Below, in pieces: positions 24,974-44,452 of a DNA stretch of 64,000 nucleotides (the first letter of the stretch is position 1; each line of letters begins with the position of its first letter). Source of the DNA: Harmothoe impar (lineage: Eukaryota > Annelida > Polychaeta > Phyllodocida > Polynoidae). A model generated the notes under the pieces. The model was given only the letters and a program-made list of their open reading frames with translations. It was not told where the DNA came from and ran no database searches. Where the stretch lies: assembly GCA_947462335.1 (NCBI GenBank), contig OX381710.1, positions 39,245,204-39,309,203 on the forward strand, written 5' to 3'. The translations under genes were made by a program, and so were the position numbers.

Positions 24974-25377
24974 CAGTGTCCGTGAAAACGTGCCGGACAC
25001 CGGCTATAGCCGGCTAAAAGGCTTCTGGACCGGCTGGACTAGTCCTGCTGCCAGTCCAAATGACTGGCTGGATCTTTGGCTACATGTCAGTTTTTATGGC
25101 TTGTAAATCGGACCATTATTAAGGTCTGTAGAGAGAAAAGCATTTTGCACAAATATTTTGAAAATCATTACTATAGATTGTACATTTTACAATGTTTCAA
25201 TAGGAACATACAGGAAAGCTGTATTGATTCAATATAAATTCTTGCTTAATATATATTTTTTGAGATATGAAAAGTGCCTTCAGGCGTCCGGGCCTGCACA
25301 ATTTAAGCCGGTCCTGCCAAATAATAGATTTGCAGGACCGAATGTCCTGCATGGCAAAAAAGTTTTCACGGAGACTG
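24974..25377. mobile_element. hAT-like MITE with 6 bp target duplication
   Basis: The 404 bp element begins CAGTGTCCGTGAAAAC and ends GTTTTCACGGAGACTG, an inverted pair with one mismatch. AAGACA directly repeats on both sides (24968-24973 and 25378-25383). The CAGTG terminus is hAT-like, though hAT duplications are usually 8 bp. It is non-coding. About 65 bp of its interior (25080-25147) resembles the interior of the Harbinger-type MITE at 54366-54636. Confidence 0.75.
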
Positions 25378-28300
25378 AAGACATGTTATGTATATAATGG
25401 AGTCTGGCTGTTCTGGCCAGTGATCAAAACTAACAATAAGTCTCTTAGATTTCATGTATAGATTGCCGCAGTTTGCTTTTGACCTCTGTAGTGGTAGATC
25501 AGTAATTCCTTCAAGGAACAGCTAAGACCAAAAGGAAAGCAAACGAGTACTGAACCTAGATATTTCAATCTGCTTTCGGATCTTACATGTTTCTAGCCTT
25601 TTATAGGTCGTTTGGGCCTGTCTACAGGGTAATCTGTTTTCCGTGATTAAAGAGAATATTTGGCCCCTCTAGCCTAGATGATTGTTACTTAAAGTACACT
25701 TTTCCTGCTAACAGAGGGTCTGGTTGGATATCGTCCAGTCATGAGCTTAGCCAGTCAAATTATAGCAGTCATATTTGAGTCCAGATCTGATAGGAAGGAG
25801 CCAATATAATGTCTAAATGTGACATATAAAGGTTAAATACAAGGGAATGTGTATTTAGGAACCCATGGCAAGACTCTTATTATATGAACTTCTGGGAAGA
25901 GTTGAGTGGTCTCTTGTAGCTTCCACTTTAATCCCACTTCATGCACTCCCACCCAGCAAACCCACATGTAGAACCTGCATGTGACATGCTCCCACGTGAC
26001 TGGCAAATTGTCCACGTGACCTGTGATTATACTACTTATGTGATTTTGTAGCTTGGACTCTGGCCAATCACAGCTAATCACGGTCCAATCACCTTCCAAT
26101 GAGACAACTGTGTGATGACCTTAGGGGTATAGGGATGGTGGTGTGTGATACTGGGAGGGAGGGGGGGGGGGGGTAGACAAGGAGAGGTCATGGGTAACAA
26201 GGCCACAGTATGGACAAAGCTTGCACTTGTAAGACCAACATCTTACAGGCTTTTCACCCTGATATAGGGTGAAACAATTTGCATGTTTCCATATAATTCT
26301 AGTAGTTCCCCTAGTTGTCCTATTCTGGACATAGGCCTACACTTTTCTGTGCATGTATATTATGCATAATGCATTTCCTTTAGGCCCACATGCTACATAT
26401 ATTATGCACTTATTGGTGCTTTGTTATTTTGTGCAGTTCCTAAAGTATGAGTTTGAGGACAGTTTAGAAACTGGGGGAAATCCTACTCCTTCTGCCTAGT
26501 GAAATGTCACACGACACACACATTGTGTATGTCCTTGGAAACCATTACAGCTTCAGTGTTTGGAGGTTGGGCTCCATTGTCCCTGGCTTCACACTCTACT
26601 TATGTTTGGGATGATTTTTCAACTGTTTAAAATGCACCTAGAGAGTTGAATATAGACTACTAAATCTTTGTCAGAAAGTGGTCAAATTGACTCCATTTGG
26701 CTTGGTCTAAAGTGATTGCTTGACGCCCCTTGTAGGGGAAATGGGGGCGCCTGAGGGTAGGGACCTATATTGCTACAACCCTCTGTCCCATGACCAGCAA
26801 TCTTAAGAAGGTAAATATGTCACTTGTTACTAGTGCAGGCATATCCATCTAATATATAATAGACTGTCTAGCTCTTTCCTCTTCATGATAAATGGGTGTT
26901 CATGCTTCACTGAATGGAGCTGTTAATACTTAACATTTGCAAACAGTTCTTTTTTTGTATAGTAGTAGTAGTGATTGATCTGAGTTTAACAAAAGTTTGA
27001 ATCCAAACACTTTCAAGTGTATACATGTTGTACAAGTTCCCCTACGAAAGCCAGTGTACATACCAAAGAGCCACTTACTTTTGATTGAAATGAATATAAC
27101 AACATAGCATATTGCTATGGTGAGTTGGTGGGTAAATTGACATGCATTACATATTATACATTATGTTTTCTGTTCTGTATGTTGCAGCTTTTGCATTATT
27201 TAGAGTAGGCTAACGATAGGAACAGTTCTCCTTCCAAATACTCTACTGTGTACAGAGAAACACGTGTGTAGAATACATAATATTATACCCAGGCGTCCTG
27301 GAAATGCTTAAAATGTAGACTGAGGGGGTAGACCCTTCCCCAATAATACCTGGGCAGGATGTCATAAAATATTGTAAAAGGGCATTTGAGACGGGGGCGT
27401 CGTGTTTGCTGAGTTGGGTTGTGAAGGGTTGAGGTGCGCCATAAGTATGTTGGTATGTGGGTGGTGAATCTGGGGATGGGAAGGTAAGACTACGTCAACA
27501 CACCACCACTCCCACCCACCCATGTCAACACAACCCAATAACAGTAGTAGGCCTATTATGTGCACTCTGTCCCTGAGTCTCTTGTACAGGTGGCTGCATC
27601 AAGGTATGCTCGCATGCAGCCATTGGTGATTCCATGCCCCACTCTACCTCTCATTCCTACCAAACCATTTCAGTAGTTTTCATGCAACATCTTCCTAACA
27701 TATGAATTCACCAAATTAATGAGTTATATATCTATCATGAATAGTATGCACCTCAACAGGACAAGCCTATAGATTTGACCATGTTTGGTCTGACATCTAG
27801 ATTTCTGCACATCCTATACCTCTGCCACTCCCTGAGATACAAATCGGTCAATCAGCATTTGATCTACATTTCTATTACCGTGTGTACTACAAATATATAA
27901 TATTTACTTATAATGAATGAAAAGAACTCCCCAAATGAGGCCCAATCTCAATGCGTGCGATAGTGAAATACTTTATAGATGTATGGTTCTCCCTTTGGTC
28001 TCTTTATCTGCTTCAGGTAACACTTGCCCACCCACCTATATATCTGAGACAAGGAGATCCTCAGTAAACCCCAAACCACACTCCTCATGTGGACCACCAG
28101 CCACTGGGCCGCCTATACGGGACTAGCACATCCTGGTACCTGAGGTATTGGGGGGCTTAACTCCATCTCCTTATCAGGCTGATCTCCTCTCCTCACACCT
28201 TGAACAAAGGTGCTGATAAGAAATTCTCCCAAGATGCACTGCTCTGGAGTCGGGGGCCCAACCACAATGCATTGCTCTGAGTCAAGATGGCGGCCTCCAT

Positions 28301-29226
28301 AGCCTAATATGCTAGTCCCCTATACCATCCTCGTGTAGCACATTGCTCGTGTGGCACATCCTAATGTGTCAGGTGTCTCACTGTCATAGGAGATCCACCT
28401 GTGAGAGGCTCTCTCTGCTATTTTGGTTAATGCAGACTATATTTCACTCAATTTGATTCCCTCCAGTCTAAAAGAGTGACATTCTTCGCCCCCTCCCCTC
28501 AAGAGAAGATATTCCCACCCACCTAACATTACCCACTCACCTAAGTGGTCTAAATAATTGAATCCCTATACAGATCCAACAATCTGTTGTTGAGTGACCA
28601 CTCTTTTAACTCATGTATGCAATACTGTTGCATTCACGTATCCCTGCTATAATAAAGCTAACGGCATTATTGGTTGACTGGATAAGACAACACACTTGGA
28701 TTGTATTTGTTGCCTTAACGATCTAGTATAGGGTTGTATCTGATGGAGATTCATGTTGACCACAACATCCTGTAGGCTGTTCCTGATCGAGGCATGCATG
28801 CATGCAGCTAAACGGGTTACATCTCAGCAAGCAAACAACCTGTCACCTGCGCAGTTCCTCCTGACCATTTGGTCGGCCTTTGTCCCCTGGAGGACTGTGG
28901 CATTTTAAGCAGCCATTAGGCAAAAACACGTGAATAGAAGTCATAAATGTGGGCAGTGAATTGTGCATGGGGAGGCAGCTGTGGAGGCTAGTGTATGTGC
29001 ACGATGCTATTGTGTCCGCACAACAACGGGACTTCTGCTGCACAATTGGACCGGCTTAAGACTTACCCAACCTGAGCTTGTCCAGCCATGACAAAAACCG
29101 CCGCGGATTTAGCGGCTATGGTCCAAGTTTCGAGCCACTAAGGCCAAGTAGAATAATGATACAGATTATTGTTTCACACCATAACATTTTAGCGATAGTA
29201 AGTTTGAGGGATGGTGTACAGGCCTA
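25378..29226. other. Intronic stretch, nothing recognised
   Basis: No supported exon. A G-run sits near 26158-26172. A small perfect hairpin (tttcaccct/agggtgaaa) is near 26255-26277. An aagatggcggcc motif (YY1-like) is at about 28283. Confidence 0.4.
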
Positions 29227-29402
29227 TATGAGCGCTGGGTCTTTGAATAAGCGCCTGATCTTTGAATAAACACCGGGTATGTGAACAAGCGCCGAGAGTG
29301 GAATTGTGTTGACATCATACGTACACTGTAAACTAAGTATTGCATAGATTTGTATAAGCGCCGGGGGTAAAACTTAGTTAAAATGAATAAGCGCCAGGGC
29401 AG
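29227..29402. repeat. Degenerate repeat of gaataagcgcc
   Basis: Four near-tandem units of 18-19 bp (29229-29301), each starting ga(a)taagcgcc or a variant, are followed by two separated copies near 29353 and 29388. It may be the decayed end of a MITE. Confidence 0.6.
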
Positions 29403-36233
<6,831 letters not shown>

Positions 36234-36317
36234 GAGAGACAGAGAGACAGACAGAGAGACAGAGACAGAGAGACAGAGAGAAAGAGAGAGAGAGAAAGAG
36301 AGAGAAAGGGAGAGAGA

Positions 36318-36361
<44 letters not shown>
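36234..36361. repeat. (GA)n/(GACA)n microsatellite
   Basis: Directly follows the TA run. It is a purine-rich gaga tract with interspersed acag steps. The compound repeat is likely polymorphic, and open frames across it are artefacts. Confidence 0.97.
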
Positions 36362-36363
<2 letters not shown>

Positions 36364-38531
36364 GAATATAACCAGATACTAGTACATTGTACAGCTTTTA
36401 CATGGTTCCATGGCACACAATGTGAGAGGAGTCGCAGCATGGTGCAGCCTCCTTTATCTCACCTTGGTCTGACCTTGAGTTGACCTTGGCCTCAGGACAT
36501 ATCTTGTTAGGCGTCCAATACCCATAATGCCTTGCACCAAATGGGGAGCACACCTACAGCACCTCAACTGACATGCATACAATGCTGTGGCCAGTCTCTA
36601 ATAAGACACCTCTCGTCTTTGTTCCTCATTCAAATACATTTTGAGGGATGGGAGAAGCTTTTATCCTGCATGCCCCTACTAACATCGCTGTTCTCACCCT
36701 ACTATGGATAGTCGCTTTCTGACCCCCTCCCCCTTTTCCTCTACTTGATTTCATTCACCTCATTATATCCATGAGACTTTCATGGCCATCATGATTTTAT
36801 ACATGTACATCCGGTTACGAGTAAAATAGCAAGCTAAATGCTCATGGAAGAAGCAATATGTGCTGTCTGAACCAATTTATTCAATTATTTTGACCTACTC
36901 TGCATGGAGTCGTAGGAAATGTCCTACATCTCCAGGATACTTGTTCACATGTAATAATCACATGCAGCCTTCTACACTATTTCTACCATGTCTCATCGCC
37001 TTTCCTACAAGCAACCACGTGTTTCAACCTACACAAGGGTAGGGTAGCGTGACCGAAAGTCAACCACATACCTTGAGATGTCCACCTTAATTAAGCAGTT
37101 ATTCATGTATGATATTGTCTCTATTTGTCCTTTGTTGAAGAGAGTAACACTTAAAGTGTACTGGGATACAAAAAAGGAGAGCTTATCATGCATGGAAAAC
37201 TACAAGATTGAGGTGGACATCTCTTCAGATGAATGGTAGGTGGTTGACTCTAGGGCAAGTTACCCTAGCTTCATGAGTTGGTAGCGGTGAGAGGCCTGAA
37301 TGTTCAGCGTTCAGTAAGGAACATGTGTAGAATACCTGCAGAAACTTTGAAAGCATGGATTGATCCTTGTTGTAAGCACACGTAACACACATAGCGGCAG
37401 CACCAAGGTATTGCCGAGGTGGACGGGGGCTTAGTGACTGGTCAGGTAAATGGGGGCCGGGGTGGGGGGTGGGGGGCTTAGGGACCGGGCCCCGGGAGCC
37501 GCGGACCCAGGAGGAGGTCGGACTGTAGGGGGCAACCCCGTGGAGGGATCAGGTAGCGATTGAGACCCACTGGAGCAGACAGCCCTGTGTAATTAGGCCT
37601 CCATGCGAACTACCTGGAGAATTGGACGTTCCTGTGGCCACATGCCGGGTATAGGCGACTGAGAATAAAAGTAGGGGAGAAGTAACATGAAATTAAAAGA
37701 GAAAAGTAAGAGACAAATGTAGAGGCTAACGAGGGATGGCATAAGAATTAAGATGCTACTTTCAGCAGGACATTATATAGAAATAATAATATGCAAATAT
37801 GCAGATCTACATTTGGTCCTGGTCGTGAGATGTTATAAGGTTACTCACAGAAAGCAACAGGAGGTGAAGAGGTATTACATATCTGAGGGACATAATCCTG
37901 ATGACCAGGACATCGGAACATTGTTAATGCAAACATTGCCTTCTCAGTAGTTCACACTTCTTAATTCCCATCAAATAAAGATCACCTATACTCAATATAG
38001 TGCCTACACGTCTGGTTTGTCATGAAGGTATATAGGTTGGGTTATATAAATAATGCTGAAATAAAGCACAACTGCACGGACTTCACATGTGACTTGGGTT
38101 TATCAAGGGCTCACATGGTGAGCAGGATCTCGTGAGCAGGGGGCTGCTCCTGAATGCTCTCTACTCAATGAATTCGCACGCACATAACCTGATTCTGGTA
38201 TAGTTATTCTGCTATTGGCGCTGGCACTTTGGACGTTTGGGGTGTACACAGGAAGGTCTTAAGAAATAAAAGTAAAGTCAATCCCTTGAAGGTTGGCGAG
38301 AACCTTCTCAACAATTTAATTACTAATCAGTGTAATGCCATTCGGTGGAAAGGGAGCGATTTTTATTTGAGCGATTTTTATTTGACAGTTATGTTGCAGC
38401 AAAAGTGAAATGAATGCAGCTTCTCTCAAAAGATCTCAAGCTGTATGCAATTTAACCCAAGTCTGCAGTATGGTCCGATCTCTTGTTAAATTCTTAACAA
38501 CATTTTAATCCTTAAAATAATGTGTTTTCAG
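36362..38531. other. Intronic stretch with one GC-rich patch
   Basis: A G-rich block at about 37425-37530 stands out in composition. No exon with supporting splice sites is recognised in it. Confidence 0.4.
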
Positions 38532-38618
38532 ATCAGACGTAGCCACTGTTCCTTGCCAACATGTGAGGGACTGACTTCATTCATATTGAGAGACGTGCTT
38601 CAGAGCCGGTACAAAAAG
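38532..38618 (+). CDS. Candidate 87 bp exon or non-coding antisense exon
   Basis: An acceptor (aataatgtgttttcag) and a donor (AAAAAG|GTAAGT) bracket 29 open codons (IRRSHCSLPTCEGLTSF then ILRDVLQSRYKK). It sits on the strand opposite the RhoGAP gene, 234 bp inside its intron 1 and next to a MITE. It could be part of an antisense transcript. No homology is recognised. Confidence 0.25.
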
Positions 38619-38629
38619 GTAAGTTAGTA

Positions 38630-38820
38630 CAGTGAAATCTCGTTATAAGGAGGGCTTTGGGGCCAGGCAAATTTGCTCCTCGTTCGCCTTGTAATGAAAG
38701 TTCTTAAAAAAAAACAAGATTAAATATAGAGGGATTTGATAAAATTTGCGAGACATGGAAGCATACTCCGTATAACAGGAAGTTCTTTGAATCAGTCTCC
38801 CTGATAACGAGATTCCACTG
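38630..38820. mobile_element. pogo/Tigger-type MITE
   Basis: 191 bp flanked by TA (38628-38629 and 38821-38822). Termini are inverted: CAGTGAAATCTCGTTATAAG on the left, and the reverse complement of the right end reads CAGTGGAATCTCGTTATCAG. The TA duplication and CAGTG.AA.CTCGTTATAA end are typical of pogo-like mariner relatives. It ends 30 bp from the donor of the RhoGAP first coding exon. Confidence 0.85.
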
Positions 38821-38852
38821 TAGCAGCATAGAAAGTTTTAACTGCGACTTAC

Positions 38853-39827
38853 CTCTGGCGTCCAGGGTACGGTAGGCTCCTTAGACGGCGTCCACTTGGG
38901 TTTCCGCCACCTTTTGGGCAGCAGGCGGCGGGGAGCGGCGGGCGACTTGGACTTGTGCATGCCTGAGGAGGAAGAGACAACATGGCCGTTATTGTTACTA
39001 TTGTGTCCATTGCTGTCACGGGGCGGGGTGGCGAACAGGCCGCTGTAGTGGGACAAGAAGCCGTAATCGTCATCATCGTCACTGTCAGCCTCCCCCTCCC
39101 CCTCACTCCCATGGAGAAGCAGCGCCGCCGCGTGCGCCGGAAGTGACGACGACTGGCTGCGCGCCCGCTGCCGGAAGCCGCCGATCGGCATGGTATTTCC
39201 GCTACTGCCGCGGCGCATGAGCAGACCGATGTTCTCTGAGATGGTGGTCAGGTTGAAGGTATGGTTCTTATTACCGCGCGGCGTACCGCTAGGAGTACTT
39301 CCGGCGGTACTGGCCGTGGACGATCCGTCGGTGGACGGGGTGGGGGAGGTGGGTGTGGTAGGGGCTTCCATATCCGGCCCCCAGGGGTGGTACTGCGGCG
39401 GCTGCTGCTGGTACTGACGCTGACAGTCGATCAGGTACCCGAGATCCGCCGACATGGCGCGGACCGTGCGGCCTAACGTCGCCGGGCGGGTGGCGGTAGT
39501 CCCGTTCGTCATCACCCTCCCCATCGTCCCGTTCATGCTCTGTGTCAATTTACCGGAAGTAGCCTGGCTGCCGCCATTGTGGGGCTGCTTACTTCCGGTG
39601 CTGTAATTCTGCGCAAGCGCCCTGTGCAGCTCTAGTATGTGCGAGACGCTGGCGTCGTAGGTGTAACCGACGTCGCCGCCTGCCGACGACACGATCGGCG
39701 ACGGCGGAACCGATGACGACGACGCCGCACTAAAGACGCCGTCACTGCCCTCCTCCGACAGTTCACTTCCGGTCGACATGGCCTCCCCGTCGGAGCGCGG
39801 CGCCTCCCCTGCCCTGAGTAACGTCAT
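38853..39827 (-). CDS. ARHGAP6-like: ARHGAP6-like RhoGAP, large first coding exon
   Basis: 325 codons from ATG 39827 to a strong donor (CCAGAG|GTAAGTCGC at 38852). The exon is CpG-rich, unlike its surroundings. The product is disordered: Ser/Thr/Pro-rich tracts, a Gln run, an acidic patch (EADSDDDDDYGF) and a basic C-terminal part (RRLLPKRWRKPKW) ending PTVPWTPE. No catalytic domain is encoded. The end joins in phase 0 to the exon at 8971. Across the join the pattern W-x-x-E-G-x-x-x-W agrees with what I remember of vertebrate ARHGAP6, which likewise has a long low-complexity first exon and a huge first intron. The frame is open upstream to a TAG near 39915, so the start could be at 39827 or an internal Met (39779). 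Assignment rests on the join; the exon alone would be unrecognisable. Confidence 0.65.
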
Positions 39828-42800
39828 CCCCGACGCCGGCAGCGGCGGCGGCGGCGGATGTGCCCAGGCCCGAGAGACGTCGATGATGTGTATTTCCGGT
39901 ATGTCTCTGACCTAATGTGTCTATGACAGATATCGATATATATGGTATTAATACGTCCAGGTCCTACATTAATATAAGGTACCCCTCAACAGGTGATATA
40001 ACAGTAAAAAACCCTACAGGTGCAGGGTCGACCCTCTACCTCACCTGTATACCTGTGGGCACAGGTAGAGTAACACAAGGGGGTTGATTGGACGGGCTAT
40101 ACCCAGATGCCTGATGTCAAGCCTCTTCCACCCTCCGTGTAGGACGGCCTAGATCAGTGTACCCAGCTACAGGCAGTATTAACATGATGTCGCCTAACAC
40201 CTAAAAATGGTGCAGGAGAGGCAATCCCAATGTCCTCCAGTACCTAACAAGAAATAACTGTACTATTCGGTAATTACACTGTATATCATATGGTAAAGGT
40301 CTCCACCATAGTGTCGAGAACATAGGGTGCTGCTGGGGTGATAGTGGTGGTGGTGGTAGACCTGAATACCCTCGATCCGTTCCCACGTACTCTGTCACAC
40401 TGATTTAAATATCCACTAGAGCAGACTCAGCCAACCTCGGCGAGAACCCGGCTGGATGTCGACTGTAGTGTAGTAGCTGGAGGTGGTGGTGCATGGGGGA
40501 CACAGGGCATCAACTCAACCCGACAAGTTTAACACCTCCTGCTACAGGCGCTACTCTACTTACAGTCCCGACTCTTCTACTGTATACAGTGTACAACTGT
40601 GACAACTTGCAGTAAGTTTCAGAACTCACTAACACAGTGGTAACATTCCCTGTACTAGAGCACTGCTATTCTCCTCCAGTAGCTGCACACAACAGTGACC
40701 AGTTGTGAGTTGCTTGCTTAGACCGTGGAGGCAGTCCAGTGTTGAGTAATCCAAAGGTGACTCCAGCCTAGGTAGAGTCCAGCCTCCAGTGACTAGATCC
40801 CGGGACCAGATCCCAGAGGTGTGTCCACGTTAAGGTGTATGAAGGTGGGCGTCACTGGAGGAGAGTTTCACAGATAGTAGTGGTAGTATCCACTGGTGTA
40901 TGGTAACTCCAGTAATCACATGTACCACCACCAGGTAGGTAGGTAGGTAGACAGGGCTGCACAGGCTACTCACTCCTCTGGCACTTACTCCAGGGCTGTG
41001 GCAGGTGTGTGTGTTGTAGGTGTAGAACCTCCAGTAGGCCGTGCCTCCCACTGACTGGCGGCTTGCTACTACCAGCTAACCAGGTATCCCACGGTGGTGG
41101 TGGTACGCTCTCTGAGTAGTGGGGGCAGGGGGAGGTGGTGTGTGTGTGGGGGGGGGGGGGGGCACTACAGCGTCCCCCTACTAGCTGTACCTACCTGGGG
41201 CCGCCCCCTCCCCCACTCACCTGTCCCACTAGTAGCGTTAAGGTATATTATGGCGGCGGTGGGCCCATTGTCAGGCAAAGGTGCAGCCACCACTACTCAC
41301 GGGTACCCCCTCCCCCTCCCCCCTCACCTACCACCACACATACACCCTGCACATACCCACACTGAACCCACAGGTAACAACACACTACCTGGGTGTGCAG
41401 CACCCCGACCTGTGCTTTCTGCAGCCTGCTCACACATCACAGGGTTCTCAGCTTTAACAACTTGTAACAAGTTCCCTGTGAAGTGACGCCGACCATACTG
41501 TGTCAGACCCAACTTGATAATTCCACAAACAAGTATAATTATGATGGCTAATATGGTTGACGAACATAGACCAGTGGAACCCAACCTACCTATTACATAC
41601 TATACGAATCTTACTGGCTCATAACTTTACACAATTAGACTCATTTAGAGGTCCATTACCGATATTGAATGCATGTACTCTGTGGGTCAATAACATGAAT
41701 GCCCAACGATATATTTTGTCTTCAGCATCAGGTTTCATGTCTTATCCAATTTCTGATCACCATATTTAAGGATGGCAATTTAACACCCCGCCCAATCTCA
41801 ACATATTTTTTTCAACACAAACTGAATGTTATCCATCAATTTAATGTGATCAATTCTAAAACGAGGATTCTTGGGTTCGAGTTGGAACACTAGAAGTTGG
41901 CCCAAGGCCAAAATGTAAAATCTACGTACTGCATTCTTCCCCTCTCTATACCACTGTTTACAACCGGTGCATTTTCATTTACGTCGCATTTAAAGCATGC
42001 TATAAATCACTCTATGTGAAGCGTGAAAAATTACTAAGGAAAAAAGTAACACCAGACAAATTATGACTCTACTCATCGACACCACACCACCACCACAGCC
42101 ACCGCCGTAATTCTCTGTTAGTATGTGAGTAGATCATTAAATCCACCCAGCCTCCCTATACTAGTATAAGGACCTCCCACATATATGGGGTCTGTGGTGA
42201 ATATTGATCATTTCTCACCAGAACAGGAGCAGAGTAATCACAGCCACAAACACAAGACTACAAACACTGGCCACCTGAACGACAGGTCATAATTAATGAG
42301 CTAGCAAGCAGCAGTAAGGTGCTACTGGAGGAGGGATTGGTCATTACATAGATTATACTCATTTATAGAGTCCTATCACTACTAGTATGCCTATGTCTAT
42401 GGTCATTAGTATGCTTTTAGAGCAGGCACCGTCGCTACTTTGTGGTGTGCCCGGGGGCATTGAGATGGTCCTCTACCTTGAATTGTAGAGAGTTTGTCTT
42501 GGCTGCATTGATTTATGGATGGCTATATATTGATGTTGATCTGAGACCTGTCGGCCCTATAATCCCAATACTGAAAGTCTGACAGTATTACCACCACACC
42601 TGCTCCCTATAGCCATCTGAATTCAGGAATGGATCCTTAAGCCACGAAGTGGTGATGACCTAGGGGGACATCTAAAAAATAATCTCTTTTTTAACGTATT
42701 GTACTCCCTGATTGAATCCACTACAACCAATGAGTATATATATATAGAGATATACTCATTGCTACAATTGATGTCTATACTCATCCCATTTCTACATGCT

Positions 42801-43784
42801 CTCACGAGACCAGATTTCTGGAAGTTGTTGACAATGGAAAGGCCTACACACACTTATGGACTTATGAGAGTGGAGAAAGGAAGGAGGGAGGGTCATCGTG
42901 AACTTGTTCTCCTCCCGTTATACATACAAACGGTGCACCTCCAGTAGCTTTTACCGGTTGCCCGGGACCCTGGAGGGGCTGCAGGTGTTTTTATTGCTAC
43001 AGTGTGCTGGAGTGGGCATTGTTTAAGGCATACACAGGTAGACCCCTGTGTTTTCTCTTTAAAGAGTGTGTGCGTTTAGGGTATGTAGGGATGAGAGGGT
43101 GGGATTACATGGGGGGCTAACTTAAGCCCCGATTAATGCAGGGGGCCATTTCCACATGTTGTTTTGTTCCCTCCCCGTGCATACCTTCCGGATGGGTAGA
43201 ACAAAGGTATGCGCACACGTTTAGAGGTTTATGTAAGCCCGGTAGTTGCAATTAGGACCTCTTGAAAAGACAAGCCACCAAATACTGTCCATTATGACGC
43301 CTCGCAAACAAACCTTTGATGAGAGGGTTATTCACTGCTTAAAAGCTAAAGGCTACAAAGCCACATAATCAATTAAGATTAATTTTCATATGCATAATTA
43401 GAAGTATTGGGGATTAAAAGGCTATACAATCATGTACCTCTAATACCTGCATATAGTATAGAAGGCGTCATATTGCTACTCTTTCTTCTAAAACTAGCTT
43501 ATGTCCTTGTGAGAGTGCATGATTTGAACCCCTTCTTTATTATAATCTAACATAAGGCGTTTATTTGAATACAATCGGTTTGCAGGTTAAATCAAAAGCC
43601 GCCACTGAGTGTGCACATGATTGATGTATGGATATATCGAGTTCTCAATCAATTATAAACAATTAATCCTAACATGGCAATTGTTGATTGCTTTTTAGCG
43701 TTTTTGAACATGATACGAATTTTGAGTGCTTTTTGGACCATTTATTCTATTTCTTTACAAGAACCACAACCATGTCTTCGATAA
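39828..43784. other. Upstream region of the RhoGAP gene; promoter not located
   Basis: The first few hundred bases are CpG-rich and merge with the exon, consistent with a 5' UTR/promoter on the minus strand. A strong minus-strand donor (GGGACAG|GTGAGTGGG, about 41218-41221) could end an upstream 5' UTR exon, but its acceptor near 39912 (cattag) is weak. Poly-G runs lie at 41148-41162. From 41500 to 43784 the sequence is AT-rich with a small palindrome near 42730-42761 and no recognised gene. Confidence 0.4.
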
Positions 43785-43822
43785 GGCCACACTTTTTTTT
43801 TAATTTGGGTTACGGGCCCGCC

Positions 43823-44241
43823 TGTAATATAGGATAGCTCTACCAACTACAATCCCTTGGCAGTACCCCCTCTACTCAATAAGAACACAACTTGTCGGTT
43901 TGACTCCAGTTTCCACTCTGCTTTATTTCTAACAATCTCAAACACAGCTCACCCCTCCAGGGTGTGGTCCTTATTCTCTTGACCAATCACATACCTCCAC
44001 ACAGTCCCCTTCTATTCTAGGCGTCTATTTATAACGTAGGGTCTGTGTGGCCTCCACCCTGTTACAACATGTAACCAGGTAGGGAGGTCTATATATACTC
44101 TGGATGCTTTTAGTAGTCCTTGTATTCAGTGGTGGTATAGTCTCTGCACCTATACATAGTAACCAGTATTGAACTAACAATAAAGATATATACTTATTCA
44201 TTTAGTACGTAATATAGATACACATATAATCACCCATTACA
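43823..44241 (-). repeat. 3' LTR of the endogenous retrovirus
   Basis: 419 bp. On the minus strand it reads TGTAAT first and ATTACA last. It contains a TATA-like gtatatataga (44088-44098) and a polyadenylation signal AATAAA (43922-43927), in the right order for U3-R-U5. It looks identical to the copy at 52313-52731. Confidence 0.95.
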
Positions 44242-44257
44242 TAACTCCCCCCCCTAA
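44242..44257 (-). other. Polypurine tract for plus-strand DNA synthesis
   Basis: The minus strand reads ttaggggggggagtta directly before the 3' LTR. An eight-G purine run abutting the LTR is the expected primer for plus-strand synthesis. Confidence 0.85.
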
Positions 44258-44452
44258 GTCTTCATGTATATGAAGTTATCATCTTGTCGTTTTCCTCCCC
44301 ACTGATGTCATGTATATTTAGCTCAGTTGACATAATTTCGACAAGTTCTCTTATCATACTTATACAGGTTTCGGTTTTAGTATGTGATACATCGAGTATG
44401 CCTTATACAGTAATCATTATTAGTTTATATTTTCATTCCAATTTTTAATAGT

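Noticed and set aside
29067..29089. Possible first coding exon on the minus strand (ATGGCTGGACAAG... followed by GTAAGTC)
   Set aside because: Only a 23-base coding piece with a donor; no downstream exon could be found and the signal is too short to support.
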